A stretch of 34,371 nucleotides of DNA from CAWEPK01 sp049521495 (GTDB lineage: Bacteria; Desulfobacterota; Syntrophorhabdia; Syntrophorhabdales; WCHB1-27): NCBI GenBank assembly GCA_049521495.1, contig JBEKOT010000011.1, forward strand, positions 1-34,371. The letters run 5' to 3'. Each line of letters starts with the position of its first letter. The first letter of the stretch is position 1. Below the pieces are notes generated by a model, which worked only from the letters and a program-made list of their open reading frames with translations, did no database searches and had not been told where the DNA came from. A program made the translations under genes and the position numbers. Below, piece after piece: positions 15,381 to 23,817 of the stretch.

Positions 15381-16606
15381 AAAAGAGCATCGTCATCCTA
15401 GGCACGCTCGATACGAAAGGGGAGCACCTCCACCTCCTGAAGAAGACCATAGAGGCGAGAGGGCACGAGGCCCTGATAATCGATCTGAGCATGGGCGCTA
15501 TACCTACCCTGCCCGCGGACATCCCTGCCTCCGAGATCGCCCGGCTCGGCGGCCGCACCGTCGAAGAGCTGATGGCGACCCGCGACAGGTCGGCTTCTAC
15601 CGACGTGATGATCGCCGGCGCGCAACAGAAGGTGCTGGACCTCCTGTCGGGGCGGAGGATAGACGGCATCGTGGCCATGGGCGGCGCCTCCATGGCCCTC
15701 ATGGGCAGCCGCATCATGTCGAAGCTGCCCTTCGGCGTCCCGAAGGTGATCGCCACCCCGGCGGCCATGCCCACCTACATCTCCGAGTGGTTCGGCTCCC
15801 TTGACGTGGTGGTCATGCAGGTGATCATGGAGTTCGCCGGCATGTACGACTTGCTCTCCGCCGTGATCGTCCAGGTAGCCGGGGCTATAGCGGGTATGGT
15901 CGAGGAGTCCGTTGACTATAGCGCCTTCAGGCTCCCCTACCCGTCTGTGGCGATAACACAGATCGGGTTCAACGAAGAGTGCGCCGCCGAGGTCAAGAGG
16001 CTGCTCGAAGGGCGGGGTTACCATGTCTATCCCTTCCACGCGAACGGCATCAGCGACAGGAGCATGGAGCGGCTCATAGCCCAGGGCCTGCTGGACGGCC
16101 TCATCGACATCGTGCCCGCAGGCCTTATCGAAGAGCTTTTCCAGGGAAACAGGGCGGCAGGCATGGATAGGCTGGACGCGCCGATCGGAAGGGGCATGCC
16201 CCTCGTCCTCGCCCCCTGCACCTTGAATACGACGGGCGCCGGCCCCACCCGGAGGAACCGGGAGCGCTTCATCAACCGGCCCCGCTTGCAGATCGACGAG
16301 ATACGGTTCATGACCCGCTACACATCCGACGAAATGAGGCAGGGCGCCCGGTTGTACGCCGATAAGCTGAACCGCGCCAAAGGCCCGGTGAAGTTCCTCG
16401 TGCCGCTCAGGGGCTGGTCTTCCATTGACAAACCCGGCAGCATCCTGCACAATCCCGGGGAGGATAGGGCATTTTTCGATGAGCTGAAGGCCCTTCTGAC
16501 AACGGCGATCCCCATAGAGGAGGTCGACTGCAACCTGGAGGACCCCGAGTTTGCCCGTGCCCTGGTGGATAGTTTCGACAGGATATTCAAGGAGGCGAGA
16601 GGATGA
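15377..16606 (+). CDS. UPF0261/Tm-1-like ATP-binding domain protein
   Basis: A 409-residue member of the UPF0261 (Tm-1 N-terminal-like) family. Recognisable landmarks are the N-terminal I-L-G-T-L-D-T-K-G-E-H, the glycine-rich M-G-G-A-S-M-A-L-M, F-G-V-P-K-V-I-A-T, and A-G-A-I-A-G-M. The plant Tm-1 homologue has an ATP-binding fold; the bacterial family is usually one subunit next to a TIM-barrel PEP-hydrolase-like partner and lacks a firmly assigned reaction. That partner is not present here. Instead the gene is locked between biotin carboxylase (4-base overlap) and the PaaK-like ligase (4-base overlap), so its product is probably made in step with both. A role as a structural or catalytic part of the carboxylation step is an inference. 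Confidence 0.85.
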   Translation: MKKSIVILGTLDTKGEHLHLLKKTIEARGHEALIIDLSMGAIPTLPADIPASEIARLGGRTVEELMATRDRSASTDVMIAGAQQKVLDLLSGRRIDGIVAMGGASMALMGSRIMSKLPFGVPKVIATPAAMPTYISEWFGSLDVVVMQVIMEFAGMYDLLSAVIVQVAGAIAGMVEESVDYSAFRLPYPSVAITQIGFNEECAAEVKRLLEGRGYHVYPFHANGISDRSMERLIAQGLLDGLIDIVPAGLIEELFQGNRAAGMDRLDAPIGRGMPLVLAPCTLNTTGAGPTRRNRERFINRPRLQIDEIRFMTRYTSDEMRQGARLYADKLNRAKGPVKFLVPLRGWSSIDKPGSILHNPGEDRAFFDELKALLTTAIPIEEVDCNLEDPEFARALVDSFDRIFKEARG

Positions 16607-17934
16607 GACAGGAATACCTCAACCAGCGCGTGGAGACCATGGCGCCGGCCGAGCTCCGGGCGCTCCAGGAAAAGAAGTTCCTTAAAGAGCTGGACTACGT
16701 GTGGCAGGGGTCCGTCTTCTATCAGGAGAAGTTCAGGGCCCACGGCGTCGAAAGGGGGGACATCAGGACCCTGGACGATCTTGCGAAGCTGCCCTTTACG
16801 GAAAAGGACGAGCTGCGCAAAAGTCAGGAGGAGCACCCGCCGCTGGGCAACCACGTCGTAGTGCCCATAGAGCGCATCATCCGGCTCCACTCGTCGTCCG
16901 GCACCACCGGCGTCCCCACCTTCGTCGGCATAACCGCCCACGACCACCAGGTCTGGACACAGATCACCGCGCGCTCTTTCTTCACCCAGGGCATCAGGAA
17001 GAGCGATATCCTGATCCATGCCGTGGGGCTCACGTTCTTCGTCGGGGGCCTCCCCTGCAAGGACGCCTTCGAGTATATCGGCACGACCTTCGTCCCCATC
17101 GGCACAGGGGCCTCGGAGAGGGTCGTGATGACTACGAGGATGCTCAAGGCCAACGTGATTCACGCGACGCCCTCGTATGCCCTCTACCTCGCCGAATGGG
17201 TGAGGAAGAAGTACGGGATGGAGCCTCGCGACCTGGGATACCAAAAGCTCACCGTGGGGGCCGAGCCGGGCGGCGGCGTGCCGGAGATCAGAAGGAAGCT
17301 GGAAGAGGAATACGGCGCCCGGGTGACCGAGGGCCTCGGGAACTCCGATGCCGCGCCCGTCATCTTCGGCGAGTGCCCCGAGCAGCAAGGCATGCATTTC
17401 AACGCGCAGGAGTTCATCGTCTGCGAGCTGATCGACCCGGACACAGGGGCGGTCCGCGAAATGAAGGACGGCGCCCAGGGGGAGCTCGTGTATACGCTGA
17501 TCGACCGCGAGTGCTCCCCCGTAGTAAGGTTCAGGACCCGCGACCGGGTCAATGTCTGGACTTCGGAATGCGGATGCGGGAGGACGAGCTTTCGCGTGCG
17601 GTGCGTTGGCCGCACGGACGATATGCTCATCGTGCTGGGGGTGAACGTTTTTCCATCCGCCATAAAGGATGTGGTCACCTCATTCCGTCCGCGAACGACC
17701 GGGGAGATACTTGTGCTCCTTTCGAAGACCGGACCGAACGTGCAGCCGCCCCTTCACATCCAGGTGGAATACACGCCCGGCGACACCGACCTCGGGGGGT
17801 TGAAGAAAGAAATCGAGGGCGCCCTGCACGACAGGCTCCTTTTCGGTCCGTACGTCGAGCTCGTGCCGGAAGGGACTCTGCCCCGGTACGAGATGAAGGC
17901 AAAGCTCATAAGGAAGCTCTATGAGGAGAAATAA
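16603..17934 (+). CDS. PaaK-like (phenylacetate-CoA ligase family) acyl-CoA ligase
   Basis: 443 residues, the length of phenylacetate-CoA ligases (about 430-440). This AMP-forming ligase family activates aromatic or other carboxylates with ATP and CoA. Motifs: S-S-S-G-T-T-G-V-P-T phosphate loop near residue 99, T-E-G-L-G-N-S-D (adenine-binding region), Y-T-L-I-D-R-E...V-V-R-F-R-T-R-D and the hinge G-R-T-D-D-M-L-I-V-L-G-V-N-V-F-P-S, all in the right order, with the C-terminal lid intact. ATG 16603 overlaps the UPF0261 stop. In this operon it would ligate the product of the carboxylation step (a keto acid or aromatic acid) to CoA, but the substrate cannot be told from sequence. Confidence 0.9.
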   Translation: MRQEYLNQRVETMAPAELRALQEKKFLKELDYVWQGSVFYQEKFRAHGVERGDIRTLDDLAKLPFTEKDELRKSQEEHPPLGNHVVVPIERIIRLHSSSGTTGVPTFVGITAHDHQVWTQITARSFFTQGIRKSDILIHAVGLTFFVGGLPCKDAFEYIGTTFVPIGTGASERVVMTTRMLKANVIHATPSYALYLAEWVRKKYGMEPRDLGYQKLTVGAEPGGGVPEIRRKLEEEYGARVTEGLGNSDAAPVIFGECPEQQGMHFNAQEFIVCELIDPDTGAVREMKDGAQGELVYTLIDRECSPVVRFRTRDRVNVWTSECGCGRTSFRVRCVGRTDDMLIVLGVNVFPSAIKDVVTSFRPRTTGEILVLLSKTGPNVQPPLHIQVEYTPGDTDLGGLKKEIEGALHDRLLFGPYVELVPEGTLPRYEMKAKLIRKLYEEK

Positions 17935-17950
17935 TGTCTCAACGATAGGC

Positions 17951-17976
17951 CGGGCCGGGGGGAAACCCCCGGTTCG
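17951..17976 (+). other. GNRA-type hairpin between ligase and dikinase genes
   Basis: CCGGGGG (17955-17961) pairs with CCCCCGG (17966-17972) around a GAAA loop; the stem can extend by four more pairs including two G-U pairs. No T-run follows, so it is not a normal terminator. It could mark an mRNA processing site or stabiliser in the 79-base gap between cistrons. Confidence 0.45.
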
Positions 17977-18013
17977 ATCTCAAGCCGCCACAATGTTAAT
18001 AAGGGGGGATCGT

Positions 18014-19033
18014 ATGGCGGAGAAGTGGCTTTACTGGCTGGAGGACCTGGGTAAGGAACAGAACGAACTGGTAGGAAAGAAATGCGCCAACCTGGGCGAG
18101 ATGGCAAGGATCGGCTTACCGGTCCCCCGGGGTTTTGCCCTTTCGGTTCACGCCTACACCCATTTCATGGACGAGACAGGGGCGACGCAGGAGATCGCGG
18201 CGCTCATAGAAGCCTCAAGCGTGACGCCCGAGGATGTGGCAGGCGTCAACAGGCTGAGTCTCGCCATCCGGGCCCTCGTGGAATCGAAAAAGATCCCGGC
18301 CGCGATGGAGTCATCCATCCTTTCCCACTATAACGGGCTTTGTGAGAGGTGCGGGTGCGCCGATGCGGCCGTCTCTACCAGGTCGGCAGGGGCGGTGAGT
18401 CATCCGGGCCAGTACGAGACCTATCTGAACGTCAAAGGAGGGGCCGAGGTGCTGGAAAAGGTGAGGAAGGTATGGGCCAGTACCTTCAACGCGCGCTCTC
18501 TCGCTTACCGGCTTCGGAAAGGTCTTCCGGTAGCGAGCGGGCCCATAGGCGTGGCCGTCCTCGAGATGGTAAAGGCCCGCTCGGCCGGCATCGCCTTCAG
18601 TGTCGACCCGAATACGGGCGACACCACGAGCATGATCGTGGAGGCCAACTGGGGGCTGGGTGAGAGCGTCGTCAGTGGAGAGCTGACGCCTGACAGGTGG
18701 GTGCTCGACAGGGAGACGCTGGCAGTGCGGGAGAGCTTTCTGGGAAAAAAGGAGAAAATGACCTGCTTCATAAGCGCGGGAACGGTTGAAAGGGAGACGC
18801 CGCCCGAGAAAGCCTGTGCCTTTTGCTGCACCGATTCCGAGTTGGCCGAGATAGGAAGGCTCGCCATGCACCTGGAGAGGCATTTCGGCGTGCCCCAGGA
18901 CATAGAGTGGGCGGTCGCGGAAGACAGGCCGTTCCCGAATATCGTGCTGCTCCAGGCCCGGCCTGCGGTGGTGATAAAGAAAAGCGCAGCGGACGCGGTC
19001 GTCGATATGATGCTTGGCATGTTCAGGAGCTAG
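18014..19033 (+). CDS. PEP-synthase N-terminal-type ATP-binding subunit of a split dikinase (PpsB-like)
   Basis: 339 residues matching only the ATP-grasp part of PEP synthase/pyruvate phosphate dikinase. The frame is open upstream, but ATG 18014 with AAGGGGGG before it gives the family start V-G-K-K-C-A-N-L-G-E-M. Other landmarks are S-T-R-S-A-G-A-V-S with G-Q-Y-E-T-Y-L-N-V, F-S-V-D-P-N-T-G, E-A-N-W-G-L-G-E-S-V-V-S-G and the terminal Q-A-R-P. The His-swivel and PEP domains are absent and the next gene supplies a swivel domain. Phenylphosphate synthase of Thauera aromatica has the same split, with a 40-kDa PEP-synthase N-terminal-like subunit. The protein should hydrolyse ATP to AMP while phosphorylating a His on its partner. 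Confidence 0.85.
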   Translation: MAEKWLYWLEDLGKEQNELVGKKCANLGEMARIGLPVPRGFALSVHAYTHFMDETGATQEIAALIEASSVTPEDVAGVNRLSLAIRALVESKKIPAAMESSILSHYNGLCERCGCADAAVSTRSAGAVSHPGQYETYLNVKGGAEVLEKVRKVWASTFNARSLAYRLRKGLPVASGPIGVAVLEMVKARSAGIAFSVDPNTGDTTSMIVEANWGLGESVVSGELTPDRWVLDRETLAVRESFLGKKEKMTCFISAGTVERETPPEKACAFCCTDSELAEIGRLAMHLERHFGVPQDIEWAVAEDRPFPNIVLLQARPAVVIKKSAADAVVDMMLGMFRS

Positions 19034-19110
19034 AAGAATGGCTGGGTGCGGAGATTGGGATCGGCGAGCGGCCGGTCAGGACTGCCTTAAAAGAAAAAAA
19101 GGGGGGAATT

Positions 19111-20793
19111 ATGTTGAGAGATGCCTATGATCTGAGTTTTTACGAATTCGACGACGAGAGGGACGCGAAGGAGTACGGTGTTCTCCTGTGCGACGTTGTC
19201 CACGGAAGACCGCCCATGAAGCCGGCCTACATCGGCATAGGCTGGTACTGGTATTACCACGGTATCCGCTACGCCGCGGGGAACCTCAGCCTTCCCACGA
19301 CCCACGGGTGGGATTCCCGGTTTGTCAACGGCTACCCGTACATCACCGCCATACGCACCACGCCCGAAGAGGCCAGGGAGAGGGAGCCCGTCTTCCGGGA
19401 GAAGATAAAACCCTTCCTCGAAGACTTCGACGGCGTCTGGGACCCTCTCAAGGCAGACCTCCTGAAGACGTACAAAGAGGCTAAAGAGACGCGGGGCCTC
19501 AAGGAATGGGACGACATAAAGAAGCTGAGCAACCACGAGCTCCTGTCCTTCTTCCTCGATTTTGCCTTTGTCATCAACCGGAAGGAAGGGGAGACGCACT
19601 TCTACATGCTCATGGCCGCCTATTATATCAGCGGCCTCTTTCAGGAAATGTGGCGGAACATGTTCGGCCAGGAGGCCGGAATCGACCCCAATTACCACAG
19701 GTTGATGTCAGGCTTCGAGGCCTCCGACGTGGCATTCACCCGCGGTCTATGGCAGCTGGGCAGAAAAGCGGTCGGTCTCGGGATGGAAGACGTGTTCAAG
19801 AAGACCGACGATTCCGGCGTGCTTGAGGCGCTCAAAGGCAGCGAGGCGGGCAGGAAGTGGTCTGAGGCGTATCATGAGTTTCTCCTCGAGCACGGGTGGA
19901 GGGCGGACCGCATGCACGCCTACGATTACCCCACGTGGCTCGAGAAGCCGAGTATCGGGATAGCCCGCATAAAGTTCATGATGTCGGAATCCGTCTTCCC
20001 CTTCGACGCGAACCGGGAGCGTGTGAACAGAGAGAGGCAGGAGGGCGAGAAGGAGATTATGGTCAAGGTGCCCGCACCTCAGAGAGAGGCCTTCGGCTTA
20101 CTGATGAAGGCGGCCCAGAAATCGGGGTACTGGAGCGAAGACCACGGCTATTACTGCGACCTCTATATCGGCGCCATGGGCCGGTGGATACTCACGGAGT
20201 TCGGGAGGCGCTTCGCAAAGGCGGGGTGCATCGACGACGTGGAGGACATCCACTATCTGCACCCGAACGAGATACGGAAGGCAGCCGTGCCCCTGGGGAG
20301 GATCAACCTCAGACCCTATGTCGAGCGTAGGAAAAAACTGCACGGGCAGTATCTCGAGATGGAGCCCGTTCCCTTCTTCGGCGACATCAGCCAGGCCCAG
20401 CTCGTGCTCCGGAGCGACCCGACCCTTTCCGTCTCGACCCAGCTTCCCATCGTCCGGGAAGAACTCAAGGCGGACCTCTACGGCGCAGCGGCCGCGCCCG
20501 GCTACGCGGAAGGCACTGCCAGGGTCATCATGAGCTCCGATTACCTTGCCCAGGTGCAGCCCGGCGACATCCTGGTAGCACCCGGCACTTCCGCATCCTG
20601 GACCGTTGTATTCAGCGTGATCAAGGCGCTTGTCACCGACGGCGGCGGTGCCCTCTCGCACCCCGTGATCATGGCGAGGGAGTTCGGCATCCCCTGTGTC
20701 TCCGGCTGCGTCGAGGGCACCCAGAAGATCAAGACGGGCCAGAAGATAAGGGTCGACGGGGACCGGGGCGTAGTCTTCATTGACAATAAGTAG
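19111..20793 (+). CDS. Swivelling-His subunit of a split PEP-synthase-type dikinase (PpsA-like)
   Basis: 560 residues from ATG 19111 (GGGGGG upstream; the frame is open further back without a family start). The C-terminal 100 residues are a PEP-utilising mobile domain with the phospho-His motif G-G-G-A-L-S-H-P-V-I-M-A-R-E-F-G-I-P, His at H517. Residues 1 to about 440 form a helix-rich, Trp/Tyr-rich region (for example G-W-Y-W-Y-Y-H near residue 47) unlike the PEP barrel, which suggests an organic acceptor site. The layout resembles the 70-kDa subunit of phenylphosphate synthase and the substrate plus swivel domains of rifampin phosphotransferase. Together with the upstream ATP-grasp subunit it should phosphorylate a hydroxyl or enol substrate. 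The third phenylphosphate synthase subunit (CBS-domain PpsC) is not in the window. Confidence 0.82.
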   Translation: MLRDAYDLSFYEFDDERDAKEYGVLLCDVVHGRPPMKPAYIGIGWYWYYHGIRYAAGNLSLPTTHGWDSRFVNGYPYITAIRTTPEEAREREPVFREKIKPFLEDFDGVWDPLKADLLKTYKEAKETRGLKEWDDIKKLSNHELLSFFLDFAFVINRKEGETHFYMLMAAYYISGLFQEMWRNMFGQEAGIDPNYHRLMSGFEASDVAFTRGLWQLGRKAVGLGMEDVFKKTDDSGVLEALKGSEAGRKWSEAYHEFLLEHGWRADRMHAYDYPTWLEKPSIGIARIKFMMSESVFPFDANRERVNRERQEGEKEIMVKVPAPQREAFGLLMKAAQKSGYWSEDHGYYCDLYIGAMGRWILTEFGRRFAKAGCIDDVEDIHYLHPNEIRKAAVPLGRINLRPYVERRKKLHGQYLEMEPVPFFGDISQAQLVLRSDPTLSVSTQLPIVREELKADLYGAAAAPGYAEGTARVIMSSDYLAQVQPGDILVAPGTSASWTVVFSVIKALVTDGGGALSHPVIMAREFGIPCVSGCVEGTQKIKTGQKIRVDGDRGVVFIDNK

Positions 20794-20850
20794 GGCGACG
20801 AAGCAAACGAGCGCCGCCGACGGGCGTGAGCAGACACCGGAGGTGCAGTC

Positions 20851-21468
20851 ATGGACCTTCAGAGGTTGCGGGCCAAGGCCGACCCCCTGACGACAGCCGT
20901 CATCACCGTCGATATGCAGAGAGATTATTGCTGTGAAGGGGGTACCTTTCACAAAAGGGGCTACGACGTCGCTTGCGCCCAAGGGCTTGCGGCAAGGCTG
21001 AAGGTCTTTCTCGATCAGGCCCGGGAGGCAATAAGACACATTATCCATTTGAAAATGGTTAAGGTTCCGGGCCTTTCCTCCGAGGCATCGGCCGAGCTTT
21101 ACGAGCGCCTCGGCATCGAGAGGAATTACGACCCTGCCTTTGCGGAATTCTACGGGGTGGTCCCCCGGGAGGGGGACACGGTAATAGGGAAATACAGGTA
21201 TTCCGGTTTTTTTTCAACTTACCTGGATCAGTTTCTCCGCTGCAATGGCATAAAGACGCTGGTGATCACGGGGATTGCCACAAACGTCTGCGTAGAATCA
21301 ACCGCCAGGGACGGCTTCATGCGGGATTACTACATCATCGTACCCTCCGACCTGACCGAGGGGACGAGCGCGGAAGCCAAGAAGTGGACCCTCGCAAACA
21401 TCGATACGTTCTTTGGACAGGTGGTTGATTCGGCAAGCTTGCTGCAATGCTGGAACTTAACGCGGTGA
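20851..21468 (+). CDS. Isochorismatase-family cysteine hydrolase
   Basis: 205 residues with the Asp-Lys-Cys triad of the isochorismatase/amidohydrolase superfamily: D21 (V-D-M-Q-R-D), K114 (G-K-Y-R-Y-S-G-F) and C147 (A-T-N-V-C-V-E-S-T). A Cys nucleophile usually means an amide or ester hydrolase (for example carbamoyl or maleamate amidohydrolases, RutB) rather than isochorismatase proper. It has a good ribosome site (GGAGG, 20839-20843) and lies 57 bases after the dikinase swivel subunit and 7 bases before the NuoG/E fusion, firmly inside the cluster. It may open a ring amide or remove an acyl or carbamoyl group from the pathway intermediate. Confidence 0.86.
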   Translation: MDLQRLRAKADPLTTAVITVDMQRDYCCEGGTFHKRGYDVACAQGLAARLKVFLDQAREAIRHIIHLKMVKVPGLSSEASAELYERLGIERNYDPAFAEFYGVVPREGDTVIGKYRYSGFFSTYLDQFLRCNGIKTLVITGIATNVCVESTARDGFMRDYYIIVPSDLTEGTSAEAKKWTLANIDTFFGQVVDSASLLQCWNLTR

Positions 21469-21475
21469 GGTAGCC

Positions 21476-22594
21476 ATGAAGCGAAGCGTGGGTGTTACCA
21501 TTGACGGGAAAAAGATTAGGGGGCGATCGGGGATGACCATACTCGAGGCAGCCCGGAAGGCGGGCATCGAGATCCCGACGCTCTGCCACGATGAGACGCT
21601 CAAGCCGTCAGGCAATTGCAGGGTATGCGTCGTTCAGGTAGAGGGGTCGCGCGTCCTTGTGGGGTCTTGCCATACGCCCATAGCCGACGGTATGGTAGTT
21701 TATACCCGCTCTGCCCGCGTACTCGAGGCCCGGCGGACTGCCGTGGAGCTCCTTCTCGTCGGCCATACGGGCGCCTGCGTGACCGACATCCAGGCGCGGG
21801 AATGCGGGCTTCATCGGCTTGCCTCCGAGCTGGAGGCAGGCCCTCCGCGGTTTCACGTTAAGACGCCCCGGCTTTATGCTCCCGACGCCGGCCCTTATGT
21901 GCTGCGGGATATGTCCCGGTGCATACTCTGCCGAAAATGCATCCGCGCGTGCAGCGAGATTGCGGGGCAGGACATTTACGCCGTTGCCCACCGCGGCTTC
22001 GCCTCGAAAGTGGTGGTGGACACGGACGTCCCCCTGACCAGAGAGGTGTGCAAGGACTGCGGCATCTGTATCGAATACTGCCCCACCAGTGCGCTTATGG
22101 GGCCGGAAAGGGCAAGGAAAAAAGCAAACCTGAGGGAAAAGACAAAGCCCAAACGCTTGCGGCCCTTGCCGGAGAACGGCGTTAGGAAGGGACTCCCTGG
22201 ACTCCTCGCAGCCGCGCAGCGATCCGAAGGGAGCATCAGCGAGCGCAACCTGTCCGCTATCGCTGTCGAGACCGGCCTTTCCGTGAGCGACGTCTACGGC
22301 GTGGCAAGCTTCTACTCCTTTCTTTCGACGAAGCCGCGAGGCCGGAACGTGATCCGGGTCTGCAAGAGCCTTCCATGCTATCTCAAGGATGCGCCCATGA
22401 TCGTGGATGCGGTGGAGAAGGGTATCGGGATCAAGCCGGGCCAGACCACCCCGGACGGAGGGTTCTTCCTCGAGCTGACGAACTGTATAGGGGCCTGCGA
22501 CGCGGCGCCTGCCATGCTCATTAACGATACGGTCTATGGCAATCTCACCGCCGGGCGGATATCCGAAATCCTCAAGTCTTACGGAGGGAGGTGA
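21476..22594 (+). CDS. NuoG N-terminal/NuoE fusion iron-sulfur protein
   Basis: 372 residues combining two complex I-type modules. Residues 1-75: [2Fe-2S] ferredoxin fold with C37, C48, C51, C65. Residues 97-110: the NuoG His(Cys)3 cluster site, here H97, C101, D104, C110, so one Cys is Asp. Residues 149-202: two [4Fe-4S] motifs, C149/152/155/159 and C192/195/198/202. A lysine-rich linker (about 212-232) leads to a NuoE-like domain (about 235-372) with its [2Fe-2S] ligands C296, C301, C337, C341. No NuoG catalytic-like domain is present. Electrons would pass between the following NuoF protein (NADH) and the molybdenum hydroxylase or a ferredoxin. The NuoF gene starts four bases after the stop. 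Confidence 0.86.
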   Translation: MKRSVGVTIDGKKIRGRSGMTILEAARKAGIEIPTLCHDETLKPSGNCRVCVVQVEGSRVLVGSCHTPIADGMVVYTRSARVLEARRTAVELLLVGHTGACVTDIQARECGLHRLASELEAGPPRFHVKTPRLYAPDAGPYVLRDMSRCILCRKCIRACSEIAGQDIYAVAHRGFASKVVVDTDVPLTREVCKDCGICIEYCPTSALMGPERARKKANLREKTKPKRLRPLPENGVRKGLPGLLAAAQRSEGSISERNLSAIAVETGLSVSDVYGVASFYSFLSTKPRGRNVIRVCKSLPCYLKDAPMIVDAVEKGIGIKPGQTTPDGGFFLELTNCIGACDAAPAMLINDTVYGNLTAGRISEILKSYGGR

Positions 22595-22597
22595 GCC

Positions 22598-23806
22598 ATG
22601 GCAGAGCGAATCGTCCTGAGAAACTGCGAGGCCATCGAACCTGGTGACATCGCCGCGTACGTAAAAAGGGGCGGGTTTGAAGCTTTGCGGAAGGCCCGTA
22701 AAATGCGTCCCGAGGCGGTCATCGCCGAGATCAAGGCCTCCCGACTGAGAGGCCGCGGAGGTGCGGGCTTTCCCTGCGGGTCCAAGTGGGAGCTTGCGAG
22801 AGATGCACCCGGCAACGAGAAATACGTCATCTGCAACGCCGACGAGGGCGAGGTAGGCGCTTTCAAAGACCGCTACATCATGGAGCACGACCCGTTCTCC
22901 CTTCTCGAGGGGATCGGCATTGCCGCCCACGCGATAGGGGCGGGGAAGGCCTACATCTACCTGCGGGCCGAGTATCGCTATCTGCTGGAGGGCCTGGGCA
23001 GGGCCATCGAGCAGGCCCTCCGAAAAGGGTTCTTAAGCGTGGCCGTCGAGGTGCGGGAAGGGGCGGGGTCGTACGTGTGCGGAGAGGAAACGGCCCTTAT
23101 GAACTCCCTGGAGGGAAGGCGCGGGGAGGCCAGGTTCCGTCCACCTTTTCCTCCTGCGAAAGGCCTGTTTGGAAAGCCCACGATAATCAACAACGTGGAG
23201 ACCCTCATGAACATCCCGCCCATAATCTCCCGGGGCGCGTCCTGGTTCGCCTCAATCGGCACGGGGAAAAGCACGGGCACCAAGGTCTTCAGCGTGAGCG
23301 GCGACGTGGAAAGGCCTGGCGTTTACGAGGTAGCCATGGGAACAACCCTCTACGACCTGCTCGTCCCTGCCGGGGCGCGGAAGGCAAAAATGGTGCAGGT
23401 AGGCGGGGCGTCCGGGGCGGTCGTTCCGGTCTCCATGATCGATACGCCCCTTTCCTACGAAACCGTCTTAGGCTCCGGGGCGATCACTGTCCTTGACATG
23501 TCTCGGGACGTGATCGACTTCGTTTACCGGGGCATGGAGTTCCTCAGCGAGGAATCGTGCGGCCTGTGCGCGCCCTGTCGTGAGGGCACCGAAGTGATGA
23601 TGGAGATCCTCGGAAGGCTCGCGAGGGGCGACGGGGAAGAAGAGGATATCGGCAGGCTTGAGCGCCTTTCCCGGGTGATGGCGGACTCATCGCTCTGCGG
23701 TCTCGGGCAAACCGCGGCGGTTCCGGTCCTAGACACCCTCAGGTATTTTAGAAATGACTATGAGAACCGCGTCAAGCAATCGGTTTTTTTGAGGAGCTTG
23801 CGATAA
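22598..23806 (+). CDS. NuoF-like NADH dehydrogenase subunit (FMN, [4Fe-4S])
   Basis: 402 residues of the NuoF/HoxF family, which binds NAD(H), FMN and one [4Fe-4S] cluster. The NADH-binding glycine motif is R-G-R-G-G-A-G-F-P-C-G-S-K-W near residues 51-64; the FMN region is C-N-A-D-E-G-E-V-G-A-F-K-D-R near 79-92; the SLBB domain follows (S-G-D-V-E-R-P-G-V-Y-E-V), and the cluster ligands are C321, C324, C327 and C367. It lacks the N-terminal thioredoxin-like and C-terminal ferredoxin extensions of hydrogenase-type NuoF. GGAGG precedes the ATG. With the NuoG/E fusion it forms a NAD-linked diaphorase for this cluster. Confidence 0.92.
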   Translation: MAERIVLRNCEAIEPGDIAAYVKRGGFEALRKARKMRPEAVIAEIKASRLRGRGGAGFPCGSKWELARDAPGNEKYVICNADEGEVGAFKDRYIMEHDPFSLLEGIGIAAHAIGAGKAYIYLRAEYRYLLEGLGRAIEQALRKGFLSVAVEVREGAGSYVCGEETALMNSLEGRRGEARFRPPFPPAKGLFGKPTIINNVETLMNIPPIISRGASWFASIGTGKSTGTKVFSVSGDVERPGVYEVAMGTTLYDLLVPAGARKAKMVQVGGASGAVVPVSMIDTPLSYETVLGSGAITVLDMSRDVIDFVYRGMEFLSEESCGLCAPCREGTEVMMEILGRLARGDGEEEDIGRLERLSRVMADSSLCGLGQTAAVPVLDTLRYFRNDYENRVKQSVFLRSLR

Positions 23807-23817
23807 GGGGGAATCAT

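Noticed and set aside
16701..17924. Alternative plus frame of 407 codons within the ligase gene
   Set aside because: Arg/Gly-rich translation with no motif, fully overlapped by the PaaK-like protein.
20851..21468. True isochorismatase of siderophore synthesis
   Set aside because: A Cys nucleophile is present and no siderophore genes are nearby; an amidohydrolase-like role fits better.
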